Assembly: GCF_030551755.1 (NCBI RefSeq)
Contig: NZ_JAUPEC010000003.1
Coordinates: 124,001 to 188,000 of the forward strand
Length of the DNA stretch: 64,000 bases
Reading direction: 5' to 3'
From: Pseudocolwellia sp. AS88
GTDB lineage: Bacteria > Pseudomonadota > Gammaproteobacteria > Enterobacterales > Alteromonadaceae
Numbering within the stretch: position 1 is the stretch's first letter; each line of letters begins with the position of its first letter. Shown here one piece after another: positions 17,542-27,892 of this stretch. A model generated the notes under the pieces. The model saw only the letters and a program-made list of their open reading frames with translations. It had not been told where the DNA came from and searched no databases. The translations under genes were made by a program, and so were the position numbers.

Positions 17542-17569
17542 ATAACCTCAACACTCGTTGAGGTTATTT
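17542..17569 (+). terminator. Terminator of the metallopeptidase gene
   Basis: ATAACCTCAAC (17542-17552), loop ACTC, GTTGAGGTTAT (17557-17567): a perfect 11-base stem with a short T tail, six bases after the stop codon. Confidence 0.85.
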
Positions 17570-17698
17570 GATAAAAATCACATCGTGTTAGTACAATATC
17601 AATAGATATAATCATACGGCTTCTTATATTAAACGTTGCCATCTAACACTGAGCTATTTAATATTAGGGCCGCTAAAATTTAGAGATTTAAATATATT

Positions 17699-18514
17699 AT
17701 GCCAGAACTACCAGAAGTAGAGGTTTGCAGGCAAGGTGTAGAACCCCATGTATTAAACCAAAATGTTAGTGAGGTTATTGTCCGTAATGCGAAAATGCGT
17801 TGGCCAATTACCCCTACCATTTCGGAAATTTGTGATGAAAAAGTTCTTTCTGTTAAACGCCGCGCTAAATATTTATTACTAGAAACATCTAAAGGTACAT
17901 TAATGCTGCATTTAGGCATGTCAGGTACTATTAGGGTTATAGATAAAAATACCCCTGTTATTAAGCATGATCATTTTGATTTGGTTTTTGCAAATGGCTT
18001 AGCATTGAGACTAAATGACCCTCGGCGTTTTGGTTCGGTATTATGGATAACCGAAGATATTAACGAACATCCGTTAATTAAAAAGCTTGGACCTGAACCT
18101 TTATCTTCAGACTTTACTGATGATTACTTATATGAAATGTCTCGTAGCAAAACCTCTCCAATCAAAACGTTTCTTATGAATAACCATGTTGTTGTGGGGG
18201 TGGGTAATATTTACGCCAATGAAAGCTTGTTTAAAGCGGGCATTGATCCAAAAAAACTCGCCGGAAAAATTTCCAAAAAACGCTACTTTGAATTAACAAA
18301 ACATATTAAACAAACGTTAGCTCATGCAATAGAACAAGGTGGCACAACCTTGAAAGATTTTACTCAAGCAGATGGTAAACCAGGATATTTCGCGCAAGAG
18401 CTTTTGGTGTATGGAAGAGGTGGTAAGCCTTGTTTTATCTGTAAAGAAGCCTTAAAAGAAATAAAACAAGCAGGTAGAGCAACCGTGTTTTGTCCAAAGT
18501 GCCAAAAAAACTAA
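17699..18514 (+). CDS. mutM: Formamidopyrimidine-DNA glycosylase
   Basis: 271 residues, the usual Fpg length. It begins MPELPEVEV, where the processed Pro1 is the catalytic nucleophile and Glu2 the acid for removing oxidised purines such as 8-oxoguanine and nicking the strand. Lys56-region AKYLL, HLGMSG, the DPRRFG motif, and the NIYANE helix-two-turn-helix are present. The C-terminal zinc finger has CFICKEA...FCPKC. It faces coaD convergently, with a hairpin-bearing gap between them; mutM-coaD linkage is common in gammaproteobacteria. Confidence 0.97.
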   Translation: MPELPEVEVCRQGVEPHVLNQNVSEVIVRNAKMRWPITPTISEICDEKVLSVKRRAKYLLLETSKGTLMLHLGMSGTIRVIDKNTPVIKHDHFDLVFANGLALRLNDPRRFGSVLWITEDINEHPLIKKLGPEPLSSDFTDDYLYEMSRSKTSPIKTFLMNNHVVVGVGNIYANESLFKAGIDPKKLAGKISKKRYFELTKHIKQTLAHAIEQGGTTLKDFTQADGKPGYFAQELLVYGRGGKPCFICKEALKEIKQAGRATVFCPKCQKN

Positions 18515-18570
18515 ACCTTGGAATAATAATAAAATTTATTAACACAGTTAAGTTACGGTAATAGACGAAG

Positions 18571-18608
18571 TTATCCCAAGTTGATTAATTAACCTCAACT
18601 CGGGATAA
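18571..18608. repeat. Palindromic intergenic repeat, copy B
   Basis: TTATCCC-A-AGTTGA and TCAACT-C-GGGATAA pair around a 10-base loop with a single A/C mismatch. The part CCAAGTTGATTAATTAA is identical to a stretch in the element at 52086-52145, so it is a member of a dispersed family. It lies between convergent mutM and coaD and may double as a terminator. Confidence 0.6.
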
Positions 18609-18700
18609 TGAATGTCATCAAATTCAATAAAAATAATCACCTATCTAATTTCAGGTTACTTATTCAAATTGGTATTATTATCGATAAGAACTTCTAGGAG

Positions 18701-19276
<576 letters not shown>

Positions 19277-19379
19277 TTAAATATAAAGTAATTACTCGAA
19301 AAACTTCCATCCTTGTCGTATTTGGTAGTAATATAGTTGGATCAGTTTTTAGAAAGTTTATAAACCAAAAGTGAGATAA

Positions 19380-20039
19380 ATGAAAACTCGTGATAAAATA
19401 ATTCAGGCTAGCATCGCTCTATTTAACGAACATGGCGAAAGAAATGTTACCACGAATCATATCGCGGCTGATCTCGGCATAAGTCCAGGGAATCTCTACT
19501 ACCATTTCCGTAATAAAGAAGACATTATTCTCTCTATCTATGAAGAATATGCTCGAACTCTTTTATTAGAAAGCATGCCTGAAGTATCGCCCGAAGTTAA
19601 ACCGCTAGATTCTATTATTCTTTACATGGATATGGTTTTCCAAGCCATGATGAAGTTTCGTTTTTTCTACAGTAACTTACCGGTTTTACTGGCAAAAAAT
19701 CCATTGTTACATGTTAAATTTGTTGAAGTTCAAACGGTTATTGGCGATAGAGTTAGCCAGCTTTTGATTTCATTAAAGGGCGCAGGAATGATGGAGTTTG
19801 ATGATGCTGACTTAGCTGATATTGTAAGTATTCTTCGTATAGTAAACACTTTCTGGTTAAGCTTTTATCAAACGCAAAATAACGATGTTGAAATCAATGA
19901 CTCGGTATTTTACCAAGGTGTTTTGAAGATATTAGTGATTATTCATCCGTACATTAGCGACTCAGCTAAAGATGAATTTTTAGCTGCACGTACAATGTAC
20001 CGTAAACGCTTAGAAGCTAGCTTGTCTGAAACTGCCTAG
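19380..20039 (+). CDS. TetR-family transcriptional regulator
   Basis: 219 residues. The N-terminal helix-turn-helix (about residues 8-46: DKIIQASIALFNEHGERNVTTNHIAADLGISPGNLYYHFRNKEDI) is a textbook TetR DNA-binding domain of the subgroup with a TetR-type repressor C-terminal domain. The C-terminal domain is helical and would bind an unknown ligand. It is divergent from coaD with 196 bases between the starts, and convergent with kdkA. It is not adjacent to an obvious target gene, so the regulon is unknown. Confidence 0.92.
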   Translation: MKTRDKIIQASIALFNEHGERNVTTNHIAADLGISPGNLYYHFRNKEDIILSIYEEYARTLLLESMPEVSPEVKPLDSIILYMDMVFQAMMKFRFFYSNLPVLLAKNPLLHVKFVEVQTVIGDRVSQLLISLKGAGMMEFDDADLADIVSILRIVNTFWLSFYQTQNNDVEINDSVFYQGVLKILVIIHPYISDSAKDEFLAARTMYRKRLEASLSETA

Positions 20040-20062
20040 AACATACTTTGTAAACTGAAAAA

Positions 20063-20096
20063 GCTGTTTTAAATTATGTAACGAGTTTAAAACAGC
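20063..20096. terminator. Hairpin between convergent tetR-type gene and kdkA
   Basis: GCTGTTTTAAA (20063-20073) pairs perfectly with TTTAAAACAGC (20086-20096) around a 12-base loop. An A-run precedes it, favouring termination in the leftward direction as well. Confidence 0.7.
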
Positions 20097-20169
20097 CGAA
20101 TTTATTCTGATATTAAAGAATTAATTTACACGACAAACTCACAATTCGTATGTGATTGTTTACGTTCTA

Positions 20170-20913
20170 CTACTCGCTTGTATAACCTGTCATTAATAGA
20201 TCCCACTCATTGGCTTGCCAATGCAGCGCTTCTAACTTTGTTTTTTCTTTATTAAATGAGCGCAATAATCGACTCATGTTTTCTTCTTTCCAACTGGTTG
20301 AGTCAGTTCTTATTTCACCTTGATCAAAGTCGATAAGCCAAACCTTCTCTTGATCATCAATTAAAATGTTATGAATATTTAAATCGTGATGATAAATGTT
20401 GTGATCATGAAAGGCTTTTATCGTTTTACCTATTTTATGCCATAAATCAGCATTTACAGCTTGCTTAATAAGGAATGAAATCAAGTCTTGTGCGTTACAC
20501 ACACGCTCAGTAAGAATATCAGCTTTATAAAACAAACCATTTTTTATAACACGACAAGCAATAGGCTTGGGGGCCGGTAAATCTAAAGCACGTAATTGAT
20601 TTAACAACTCATATTCTTTTGTAGCTCGGGTATTTTCATAACTAGAAAATAAATAAGAATCTTTGTTAAATTTACCTATAAGACCACCGCGGTAATAATG
20701 TTTTAGTACCCACTGTTTATTATCTACTTCAATAAACCAAGTGGTTCCTCTACCTTGTGCTGTTCCTACAACCTTGTTATTGCTTTGCCAGTAGTCACTA
20801 TCTAGTAAGTCTTGTGAAAAATGTTCTATTTCGCTTTCATCATAAAAACAAAATATCATATTGTTTTCATAAACTTTTTTGCTACAGGGTTTTACAATTG
20901 TTGAAGGGTTCAA
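20170..20913 (-). CDS. kdkA: 3-deoxy-D-manno-octulosonic acid kinase
   Basis: 247 residues. It is a Kdo kinase of the WaaP/lipopolysaccharide-kinase fold that phosphorylates the single Kdo residue on lipid A at position 4. Visible motifs are the Gly-rich AQGRGTTWF, the ATP-binding Lys in QWVLKHYYRGG, the catalytic IYHHDLNIHNILID loop, and the metal-binding LIDFDQGE. It is divergent from the glycosyltransferase gene and close to waaA. Together these form the inner-core LPS cluster; a Kdo kinase implies a short, singly Kdo-substituted core as in Haemophilus or Vibrio. Confidence 0.92.
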   Translation of the reverse strand: MNPSTIVKPCSKKVYENNMIFCFYDESEIEHFSQDLLDSDYWQSNNKVVGTAQGRGTTWFIEVDNKQWVLKHYYRGGLIGKFNKDSYLFSSYENTRATKEYELLNQLRALDLPAPKPIACRVIKNGLFYKADILTERVCNAQDLISFLIKQAVNADLWHKIGKTIKAFHDHNIYHHDLNIHNILIDDQEKVWLIDFDQGEIRTDSTSWKEENMSRLLRSFNKEKTKLEALHWQANEWDLLMTGYTSE

Positions 20914-20964
20914 GATAATAGACCAATTATACGGATTTAATCTCTCTATTGTGGTGAATCATCT

Positions 20965-22068
20965 ATGCTGGGTCAATTAGCAGCGCCAAAAAATTTATGT
21001 GTTTTGCATTTATCAGACATCGGTGATGTCTGTAACTCTGTTGCTGCCGTTCAAAGTATTCAGAAACAATGGCCTCATACTCAAATTACTTGGGTGTGCG
21101 GTAAAGAAGAGGCCGGTTTACTTAAAGATTTAGAGAAAATAGAAATTATTTCTTTTGACCAATCAGCTGGATTAAAAGGATATAGCGATTTTCGGGCACA
21201 CATGAAAGGCCAAAGCTTTAATATTCTACTTAATATGCAAGCGAACTGGCGTGCAAACTCCGTTAGTTTTTTTATTCCAGCTAAGATTAAACTAGGTTTT
21301 GACAGAAAACGTGCAAAACAATGTCAATGGATATTTACCAACTACAAAATTCAACCTCAAACTAAAGCCCATTTGGTTGATGATTTTATGGGATTTACCC
21401 AAGCACTAGGATTAACGGTTAGCGAACCTGTTTGGGATATACCCATCCCCGAAAGCGATGAACAATGGGCGCATGAAACCTTATTTTCAAGCAAGCAAAA
21501 ACCTATTGCGGTTATTAGCTTAGCGGCAAAAAAAGCCGAGTGTAATTGGCATGTTGAAGGTTATGCGCAAACGGCTAATTATTTAGATCAATTAGGGTTT
21601 CGTGTAGTACTTTGTGCTGCTTCAACTGCAATGGCAGCCCAATTAGCTGAGTATATTTGCCAGCAAAGTGAAGCTAGTATTCTTAACTTAGTTGGTAAAA
21701 CTTCGGTTAAACAATTATTAGCCGTGTTAAAACTTGCTCATATTAACCTTGCACCAGATACTTATCTTGCGCATATGGCTGTTACCGTTGGCACACCTGT
21801 CGTTAGCCTGTATGCCCATAACAATCCACGCAAAGTAGGACCTTATTTATATCAAAAGTATGTAGCCAGTTGTTACTATGAAGTGATTGAAGAGCAAAAA
21901 GGCAAACCACACAATCAACTGCCTTGGGGCGTTCGAGCTAAAGGAAACGACCTAATGGATAGAGTCACTATTGAGCAAGTTAAAAGTAAAATTAACTTGG
22001 TGGTTGAAGATTTCTATTCCCTTGAACTTGAAACGAAAGGTGAATTGAAGTTTGAATCAAGATTTTGA
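20965..22068 (+). CDS. Glycosyltransferase family 9 (heptosyltransferase-type)
   Basis: 367 residues with the GT9 fold of ADP-heptose:LPS heptosyltransferases. The N-terminus is LCVLHLSDIGDVCNSVAAVQSIQKQWP, the mid domain RAKQCQWIFTNYK, and the donor-binding C-terminal half has AHINLAPDTYLAHMAVTVGTPVVSLYAHNNPRKVGPY. It probably adds heptose to the Kdo inner core at the cytoplasmic face of the inner membrane. It is divergent from kdkA with only 51 bases between starts and converges on waaA. I do not give waaC or waaF because the specificity cannot be read. Confidence 0.88.
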   Translation: MLGQLAAPKNLCVLHLSDIGDVCNSVAAVQSIQKQWPHTQITWVCGKEEAGLLKDLEKIEIISFDQSAGLKGYSDFRAHMKGQSFNILLNMQANWRANSVSFFIPAKIKLGFDRKRAKQCQWIFTNYKIQPQTKAHLVDDFMGFTQALGLTVSEPVWDIPIPESDEQWAHETLFSSKQKPIAVISLAAKKAECNWHVEGYAQTANYLDQLGFRVVLCAASTAMAAQLAEYICQQSEASILNLVGKTSVKQLLAVLKLAHINLAPDTYLAHMAVTVGTPVVSLYAHNNPRKVGPYLYQKYVASCYYEVIEEQKGKPHNQLPWGVRAKGNDLMDRVTIEQVKSKINLVVEDFYSLELETKGELKFESRF

Positions 22069-22088
22069 AGCTCAATTCAAACCATCTA

Positions 22089-23420
22089 TTAACTAATTAG
22101 TTTATTCAAATGAGCTAGTGACCGGTCGCTGGCTCCTTGGTTTTTTAGTACCACGTTATACGCATTTTCACCAAAGGCTAACTGCTTATCTTGATCTTCT
22201 AATAGCTCTGTTATTGCCTGAACCAACTCACTTTCATTATTAACACCCTGAAGTTGTACTATGCCGTTAGCTTCAGTTAGTTGCTGCATAACTTCGGTAA
22301 AGTTACTCATATTAGCGCCAACGATAACGGGCTTTTTAAACAGTGCAGGCTCTAAAGGATTGTGTCCGCCAATATGACTAAAACTTCCGCCCATAGTTAC
22401 AACCGTAGCTAATGCACACATTGGCATTAACTCACCTAAAGTATCTAGTACCCAAACATCAGTTGCTGTATCTACCTGAGTGTTTTCACTACGCTTACAG
22501 GTAGTAAAACCTGCATTTATAGCCATTTGAGCTACATCAGAAAAACGTTCAGGGTGGCGAGGAACAATTACAAGTAGTAAGTCTGGGTACTGTTGATGCA
22601 GAGGCTGAAAGGCTTTTAAAATAATATCTTCATCACCTGGATGTGTACTAGCAACAACCCATAACTTACGTTTACCTACTACAAATTTTTCTAACTCAGC
22701 TTGTTTACTGGTAATACTTGCTGTGATTGAAATATCAAACTTCAAGTTGCCTGAAAGTTCACAGGCAATCTCTTCACCGCCTAATTCTGTGAAGTTGTCT
22801 TGATTTATTTGGCTTTGTGTCAGTATTTGATCAAAAGCTTGTAAGCTCGGTGAAATTAACCAAGCTAGCTTTTTGTAACTCTTCATAGAATTCGTTGATA
22901 AACGACCATTTACTAGCAATAACTTGATGTGATTATTATGACATTGCGCGATCAAGTTAGGCCATAACTCTGTTTCCATAAACACTACAGCTTTAGGTTT
23001 TAGGCGTGACAAAAACAGCCAAGTACTAATAAATGAATCGATAGGTAAATAACAATGTTGAACTCTGTTTGAGAATAACTTTTCAACTTGTGCAGAACCT
23101 GTAGGCGTGAAGGTTGTAACGGTAATAGGGGTATCTGGCTGGCTAATTAATAGTTTTTCTATAAAAGCTTTAAGAGCGATAACTTCACCAACACTAGCGG
23201 CATGAATAACAATACCGTTTTTACTTAGCTTTTTATCAATAAAGCCTAGGCGTTCAAATAAGCGTTGACGATATTCTGGATGATTTTTAGATCGAATAAC
23301 TAATACGAGCAGTAATACGGGAAGTAAGATGAAAAATAAAACTCGGTAGAAGAGTAAAGATAAAAAGTATTTCACAAATATTCTCTTTGATAGAAGTAGG
23401 GAGCCTGAACTTTGGGTCAT
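22089..23420 (-). CDS. waaA: 3-deoxy-D-manno-octulosonic acid transferase
   Basis: 443 residues; transfers Kdo from CMP-Kdo to lipid IVA. An N-terminal membrane anchor (FLSLLFYRVLFFILLPVLLLVLV) precedes a GT30/GT-B fold with HAASVGE, the ETELWPNLI motif, VASTHPGDE, and the GGSFSHIGGHNPLEPA donor-site segment near the C-terminus. The ATG at 23420 gives about 15 more residues than usual; a GTG at 23375 followed by KYFLSLLFYR fits the family length better and both have weak ribosome-binding sites. The kinase kdkA nearby acts on its product. Confidence 0.95.
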   Translation of the reverse strand: MTQSSGSLLLSKRIFVKYFLSLLFYRVLFFILLPVLLLVLVIRSKNHPEYRQRLFERLGFIDKKLSKNGIVIHAASVGEVIALKAFIEKLLISQPDTPITVTTFTPTGSAQVEKLFSNRVQHCYLPIDSFISTWLFLSRLKPKAVVFMETELWPNLIAQCHNNHIKLLLVNGRLSTNSMKSYKKLAWLISPSLQAFDQILTQSQINQDNFTELGGEEIACELSGNLKFDISITASITSKQAELEKFVVGKRKLWVVASTHPGDEDIILKAFQPLHQQYPDLLLVIVPRHPERFSDVAQMAINAGFTTCKRSENTQVDTATDVWVLDTLGELMPMCALATVVTMGGSFSHIGGHNPLEPALFKKPVIVGANMSNFTEVMQQLTEANGIVQLQGVNNESELVQAITELLEDQDKQLAFGENAYNVVLKNQGASDRSLAHLNKLIS

Positions 23421-23679
23421 ACAGTGGATCCCTAGTTCAGTTTTAGTATACCTAATAACACTGCTAATTTAATCGTTTAAATAAGCCACTGGTGATAAAA
23501 GTTTACAGTGTGTGATTTATCAAATTTAGGTGCTACTTTCTTTTTGTGCGCTATAGCGTACAATGTTTTATCAAGATAGTTGGTATTAAATTAATAACTA
23601 GCTAAATTTAAGCTGAACTCAATATTATCAGCATTTGTACATTCACTATTAACTTTAAGCAAGTGGAGCGTTAAATATT

Positions 23680-24879
23680 ATGCGTACATCGCCTTTTTAT
23701 AATCACATTAACAGTCAAATCGAACAGGTAAAAACTGACGGTTTATATAAGGCTGAAAGAGTTATAACTACAGCTCAGCAGCCTTCAATTTCTGTAACCA
23801 GTGGTGAGCAAGTTATTAACTTTTGTGCAAATAACTATTTAGGTTTAGCTAATCATCCTGATCTTATAGCAGCAGCAAAAGAAGGTTTAGATGAGCATGG
23901 TTTTGGTATGGCGTCAGTACGCTTTATTTGCGGCACGCAAGATATCCATAAAACACTTGAACAAAAGCTAAGTGAATTTTTAGGCATGGAAGATACGATT
24001 TTATATTCGTCTTGCTTCGATGCTAACGCAGGTTTATTTGAAACTTTATTAGGCCCAGAAGACGCTATTATTAGCGATGCATTAAATCATGCGTCAATCA
24101 TTGATGGTGTACGTTTATGTAAAGCCAAACGTTTTAGATACGCGAATAATAATGCGCAAGAATTAGAGCAATGTTTGAAAGATGCTGATGCTGCTGGCGC
24201 ACGATTTAAATTGATCGCCACTGACGGTGTATTTTCAATGGATGGTGTTATCGCAAACTTAAAAGCCGTGTGCGATTTAGCTGATAAATACAATGCCTTG
24301 GTGATGGTTGATGACTCTCATGCTGTAGGCTTTGTCGGTGAACAAGGCAGAGGCAGTCATGAGTTTTGTGACGTAATGGGTCGTGTTGATATTATTACCG
24401 GAACACTAGGTAAAGCGATGGGCGGTGCTTCAGGTGGTTACACTTCAGGTAAGAAAGAAGTGGTTGATTGGTTACGTCAACGCTCTCGCCCGTACTTATT
24501 TTCTAACTCGTTAGCACCCGCTATTGTTAATGCATCAATTAAAGTGATTGAGTTATTAAAAGATGGCGATGCCTTACGTAAACAGCTGATTGAAAACGCT
24601 CAATATTTTAGAACACAAATGGAAGCTGCTGGTTTTACTTGCGGTGGTGCAGATCATGCGATAATTCCTGTTATGTTAGGTGATGCTGCTGTTGCGACTG
24701 AAATGGCTAACAAGTTACTTGAAGAAGGCATTTATGTAATTGGTTTTTCATTCCCTGTTGTGCCAAAAGGCCAAGCGCGTATTCGTACACAAATCTCAGC
24801 GGCACATACAAAACAACAATTAGATCATGCCATTCAAGCCTTTATTCGTATTGGTCAATCAATGAATATTCTTAAGTAG
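23680..24879 (+). CDS. kbl: 2-amino-3-ketobutyrate CoA ligase
   Basis: 399 residues; PLP-dependent alpha-oxoamine synthase that cleaves 2-amino-3-ketobutyrate with CoA to glycine and acetyl-CoA. Signature stretches are [36 protein letters not shown] (Asp211) and the PLP lysine Lys245 in [13 protein letters not shown]. It is followed after 13 bases by tdh, whose product supplies its substrate, so they form the threonine-degradation operon. The 259-base upstream gap holds no recognisable riboswitch; Lrp or leucine control is known in E. coli but I cannot show sites here. Confidence 0.97.
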   Translation: MRTSPFYNHINSQIEQVKTDGLYKAERVITTAQQPSISVTSGEQVINFCANNYLGLANHPDLIAAAKEGLDEHGFGMASVRFICGTQDIHKTLEQKLSEFLGMEDTILYSSCFDANAGLFETLLGPEDAIISDALNHASIIDGVRLCKAKRFRYANNNAQELEQCLKDADAAGARFKLIATDGVFSMDGVIANLKAVCDLADKYNALVMVDDSHAVGFVGEQGRGSHEFCDVMGRVDIITGTLGKAMGGASGGYTSGKKEVVDWLRQRSRPYLFSNSLAPAIVNASIKVIELLKDGDALRKQLIENAQYFRTQMEAAGFTCGGADHAIIPVMLGDAAVATEMANKLLEEGIYVIGFSFPVVPKGQARIRTQISAAHTKQQLDHAIQAFIRIGQSMNILK

Positions 24880-24892
24880 GGCTGAGCAAACC

Positions 24893-25918
24893 ATGAAATC
24901 ATTAATTAAGTTAAAAGCAGAACCAGGTATTTGGATGGGCGATAGCCCTAAACCTGAAATGGGCCACAATGATTTGCTTATTAAAATCAACAAAACTGCC
25001 ATTTGTGGAACTGACATTCATATTTATAACTGGGATGAATGGTCACAAAAAACTATACCAGTACCTATGGTTGTTGGTCATGAATATGCTGGCGAAGTTG
25101 TCGATATAGGTCAAGAAGTTAAAGGCTTTACCATCGGAGATAGAGTTTCAGGTGAAGGTCATATTACCTGTGGTCACTGTAGAAATTGTCGTGGTGGCAG
25201 AACACATTTATGTCGAAACACTGTTGGTGTGGGTGTTAATCGTGCGGGCTCATTTGCTGAGTATTTAGTGATACCAGCTTATAACGCCTTTAAATTACCG
25301 GACGAAATATCTGATGACTTAGCTGCAATTTTTGACCCGTTTGGTAACGCTGTACATACCGCATTATCTTTTGATTTAGTGGGCGAAGATGTATTAATTA
25401 CCGGCGCAGGGCCTATCGGTATTATGGCGGCAGCGGTTGCTAAGCATGTTGGTGCACGGCATGTTGTTGTAACTGATGTAAACCCTTACCGATTAGACTT
25501 AGCTTTAAAAATGGGTGCTACTCGCGCTGTTGATGTCAGCAAAACCAAGTTAACGGATGTGATGTCTGAATTGGGTATGAGTGAAGGCTTTGATGTGGGC
25601 ATGGAAATGTCTGGCGTACCAACGGCTTTCACTGACATGTTGAATAACATGAACAACGGTGGAAAAATCGCTATGTTAGGTATTCCTAGTACTGATATGG
25701 CGATTGATTGGAGCAAAGTTATCTTTAAAGGACTCACTATTAAAGGTATTTATGGCCGTGAAATGTTTGAAACTTGGTATAAAATGGCCAGTTTGATCCA
25801 ATCAGGTTTAGATCTCACTCCTATTATTACTCATCATTACGCTATTGATGAATTTCAACAAGGTTTTGATGTAATGAGATCGGGTTTATCAGGTAAGGTG
25901 ATTCTAGACTGGAACTAA
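24893..25918 (+). CDS. tdh: L-threonine 3-dehydrogenase
   Basis: 341 residues, zinc-containing medium-chain dehydrogenase that oxidises L-threonine to 2-amino-3-ketobutyrate with NAD+. Catalytic zinc ligands Cys38 ([15 protein letters not shown]) and His63-Glu64 ([10 protein letters not shown]) are present. The structural zinc ligands are Cys93, Cys96, Cys99 and Cys107. The Rossmann motif is [18 protein letters not shown]. It is cotranscribed with kbl, and a hairpin terminator follows 8 bases after the stop. Confidence 0.97.
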   Translation: MKSLIKLKAEPGIWMGDSPKPEMGHNDLLIKINKTAICGTDIHIYNWDEWSQKTIPVPMVVGHEYAGEVVDIGQEVKGFTIGDRVSGEGHITCGHCRNCRGGRTHLCRNTVGVGVNRAGSFAEYLVIPAYNAFKLPDEISDDLAAIFDPFGNAVHTALSFDLVGEDVLITGAGPIGIMAAAVAKHVGARHVVVTDVNPYRLDLALKMGATRAVDVSKTKLTDVMSELGMSEGFDVGMEMSGVPTAFTDMLNNMNNGGKIAMLGIPSTDMAIDWSKVIFKGLTIKGIYGREMFETWYKMASLIQSGLDLTPIITHHYAIDEFQQGFDVMRSGLSGKVILDWN

Positions 25919-25926
25919 TCCCTGCA

Positions 25927-25962
25927 AACAGCCTAAAATGAAAGCTTTAGGCTGTTATCTTT
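25927..25962 (+). terminator. Terminator of kbl-tdh
   Basis: AACAGCCTAAA (25927-25937), 8-base loop, TTTAGGCTGTT (25946-25956): perfect 11-base stem with the weak T-rich tail ATCTTT. Confidence 0.85.
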
Positions 25963-26096
25963 AAATAGCCCTCGAAACAATTTTCTAAACAACACCATAA
26001 AAAATGATATTATTCTTATCAACAAATGAGTTAACGCATACAATGACTTATAAGTTAACTGGATATCTTTAGATTATTTACAAGAAGGTGAGATAC

Positions 26097-26432
26097 GTGT
26101 CAGAAAGTACAACGAATTTTAAGCACATGCAGATAAGTGAATTACACCAAGCGTTAGCAGAAGAAACTTACGTCGTTGTTGATATTCGAGATCCTAATTC
26201 ATTCAAAAGTGGTCATATTCCTGGTGCAATAGAATTAACTAACGAAACGCTTTCAGACTTCATGAGAGAAGCAGATCTAGATGCACCTGTTGTTGTTTGT
26301 TGTTACCACGGCCATTCAAGCCAGCAAGCTGCTCAATATTTAATTAGCCAAGATTTTACTGATGTGTATTCATTAGATGGTGGTTTTACCCAATGGCAAC
26401 TAGAGCATCCGAGTGACGTTAGCACTTCATGA
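26097..26432 (+). CDS. glpE: Thiosulfate sulfurtransferase GlpE (rhodanese)
   Basis: 111 residues, a single-domain rhodanese that moves the sulfane sulfur of thiosulfate to cyanide or thioredoxin. VVVDIRDPNSFKSGHIPGA and the active-site loop with Cys69 in CYHGHSS are close to E. coli GlpE; YSLDGGFTQWQ is the conserved C-terminal strand. I chose the GTG at 26097 with AAGG 8 bases upstream; the GTG at 26088 in frame would overlap the ribosome-binding site. The stop overlaps the glpG start by 4 bases, so the two are coupled; no glpD or glpR is next to them here. Confidence 0.94.
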   Translation: MSESTTNFKHMQISELHQALAEETYVVVDIRDPNSFKSGHIPGAIELTNETLSDFMREADLDAPVVVCCYHGHSSQQAAQYLISQDFTDVYSLDGGFTQWQLEHPSDVSTS

Positions 26433-27298
26433 GTAATACCGAAACATCGATAGCACTAGAAGCTTTTGTAGATATTAAACATCACAATATAGCCTTATTG
26501 TTTTGTAATTTTCTGATCAGCCAAAGAATTCCCGCTAAAGTTGTGCCTGAAGATAATACTTTTGTTATTTTTTGCGATGTTAACCAAAGAGATAAAGCTA
26601 AAGCTATTTTTGAAGATTTTATCAAACAACCTCATCATCCTAAGTATCAGCAAGCAGCTTGGAATAATGGTGAGGTAGCTGAAATACAAAATGATGGACC
26701 TTCAATATTCACGCAATTTAAAGATCAATTTTTCCGTCATGCTGGCGTTGTTACTTTAGTTATATTCGCTATTTGTTGGTTCGTATTTCTATTAAGTTTA
26801 GTTGGCTGGGGGAACACGATATTTAATGAAATTAGCTTTTTCCCACAATTAACATTTGATCATTTATTAGAACATCCGTACCGACTGCTTGGCCCTGCGT
26901 TTTTCCATTTTTCATGGATGCATATTGTTTTTAATACTATGTGGTGGTGGCAAATTGGTGGAGCGATAGAGCGCACTTTAGGGAAATGGGCATTAGTTAA
27001 CTTATTTCTTGTATCCGCAATCGTTTCAAACTTTGGTCAGTTTATAGTATCGGGTCCCAACTTTGGTGGTTTGTCTGGCGTGGTTTACGCCTTATTCGGC
27101 TATGTATGGTGGTATGGTTGGTTAGCGCCAGAAAAAGGCTTAACTATTTCAAAACCTATTGTCGGCTTTTTGCTGTTCTTTATGTTGCTAGGTTTTGCTG
27201 ATGTATTACCTGTAAATATGGCAAATACTGCACATCTATTAGGTTTAGTCTCAGGTTGTGGACTGGCTTGGTTTAGAATTAAAGTGTCGAAACAATAA
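26429..27298 (+). CDS. glpG: Rhomboid intramembrane serine protease GlpG
   Basis: 289 residues. A cytoplasmic N-terminal domain (about 1-100) precedes six membrane segments. The catalytic dyad is Ser216 in NFGGLSGVVYALFGY and His269 in NTAHLLGL, with the same 53-residue spacing as E. coli Ser201/His254. The conserved loop HFSWMHIVFNTMWWWQIGG with the WR-like region is present. It cleaves membrane proteins inside the bilayer. It overlaps glpE by ATGA and ends before a long palindromic terminator. Confidence 0.96.
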   Translation: MSNTETSIALEAFVDIKHHNIALLFCNFLISQRIPAKVVPEDNTFVIFCDVNQRDKAKAIFEDFIKQPHHPKYQQAAWNNGEVAEIQNDGPSIFTQFKDQFFRHAGVVTLVIFAICWFVFLLSLVGWGNTIFNEISFFPQLTFDHLLEHPYRLLGPAFFHFSWMHIVFNTMWWWQIGGAIERTLGKWALVNLFLVSAIVSNFGQFIVSGPNFGGLSGVVYALFGYVWWYGWLAPEKGLTISKPIVGFLLFFMLLGFADVLPVNMANTAHLLGLVSGCGLAWFRIKVSKQ

Positions 27299-27340
27299 AA
27301 ATCTGAGGGACTAAAGACTCAGTAAAATTAAGTGATTAAA

Positions 27341-27382
27341 ATAAAAGAAGGGCGATATGTTAACATATCGCCCTTCTTTTAT
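27341..27382. terminator. 42-base perfect palindrome, bidirectional terminator
   Basis: The sequence from 27341 to 27382 is a perfect palindrome centred on GTTAAC, with the GC-rich stem part AAGGGCGATATG and A/T-runs at both ends. It lies between the convergent glpG and fliL-like genes and has the right tail in both directions. Confidence 0.95.
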
Positions 27383-27440
27383 ATTTGAGCCAAGCTAACC
27401 AAAATTAGATTAATCAGAAATTAATCCGTTTGGTATTAGT

Positions 27441-27821
27441 CTATTCGCTTAACCATTGAGTAAATAAAAGCTTTTTAATTAAGGTTCCACCTGTTTCTCT
27501 TTGTAAAAGAGCTTTTACCTTGTCTTCACATAAGCGCTGAATTTCATGTCGACCGTTGATAGATTTAATCTTTGATTCAGGCTGCTGGCCAATAATTGTA
27601 ATTATCGCGTCACGTAATAAAGGTGCGTGATGTTCTACTATTTCGAAATTTGATGAACTTTCAATCATCAATTCAACGCTAATTCTTACGTAGCCCATTT
27701 TCTTTTTAACGGCGCTATAGTTCGTGATTATTGAAGGTTCAAAACCGAAATATGCATAGTCAGCCGCTTTAATGGAAGAAAAGGGAAGTAAGCAGCAAAG
27801 GGCTATTATTAGCTTTTTCAT
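27441..27821 (-). CDS. Small secreted FliL-like protein
   Basis: 126 residues with a signal peptide (MKKLIIALCCLLPFSSIKA, cleavage after about residue 19). The mature part, YFGFEPSIITNYS...YVRISVELMIESS...IVEHHAPLLRDAIITIIGQQ...GTLIKKLLFTQWL, follows the pattern of the FliL periplasmic domain. True FliL has a single transmembrane anchor and regulates the flagellar motor; here the anchor seems replaced by a cleavable signal and no flagellar genes are near. It is therefore a FliL paralogue of unknown role. The ATG at 27821 has AGAGA upstream. Confidence 0.75.
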   Translation of the reverse strand: MKKLIIALCCLLPFSSIKAADYAYFGFEPSIITNYSAVKKKMGYVRISVELMIESSSNFEIVEHHAPLLRDAIITIIGQQPESKIKSINGRHEIQRLCEDKVKALLQRETGGTLIKKLLFTQWLSE

Positions 27822-27892
27822 TTTAAATCTCTCTTGAATTCAGGTAATAAATACAATCTATTACAGTATAGATTAACCTGTTTTTCCAGTTT

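Noticed and set aside
20965-22068. Naming the GT9 gene waaC or waaF
   Set aside because: The sequence shows the heptosyltransferase fold but no feature that separates the specificities.
23421-23679. Riboswitch before kbl (threonine or glycine type)
   Set aside because: I could not recognise any conserved riboswitch core in the 259-base gap, and the gene pair is known to be controlled by protein regulators in other species.
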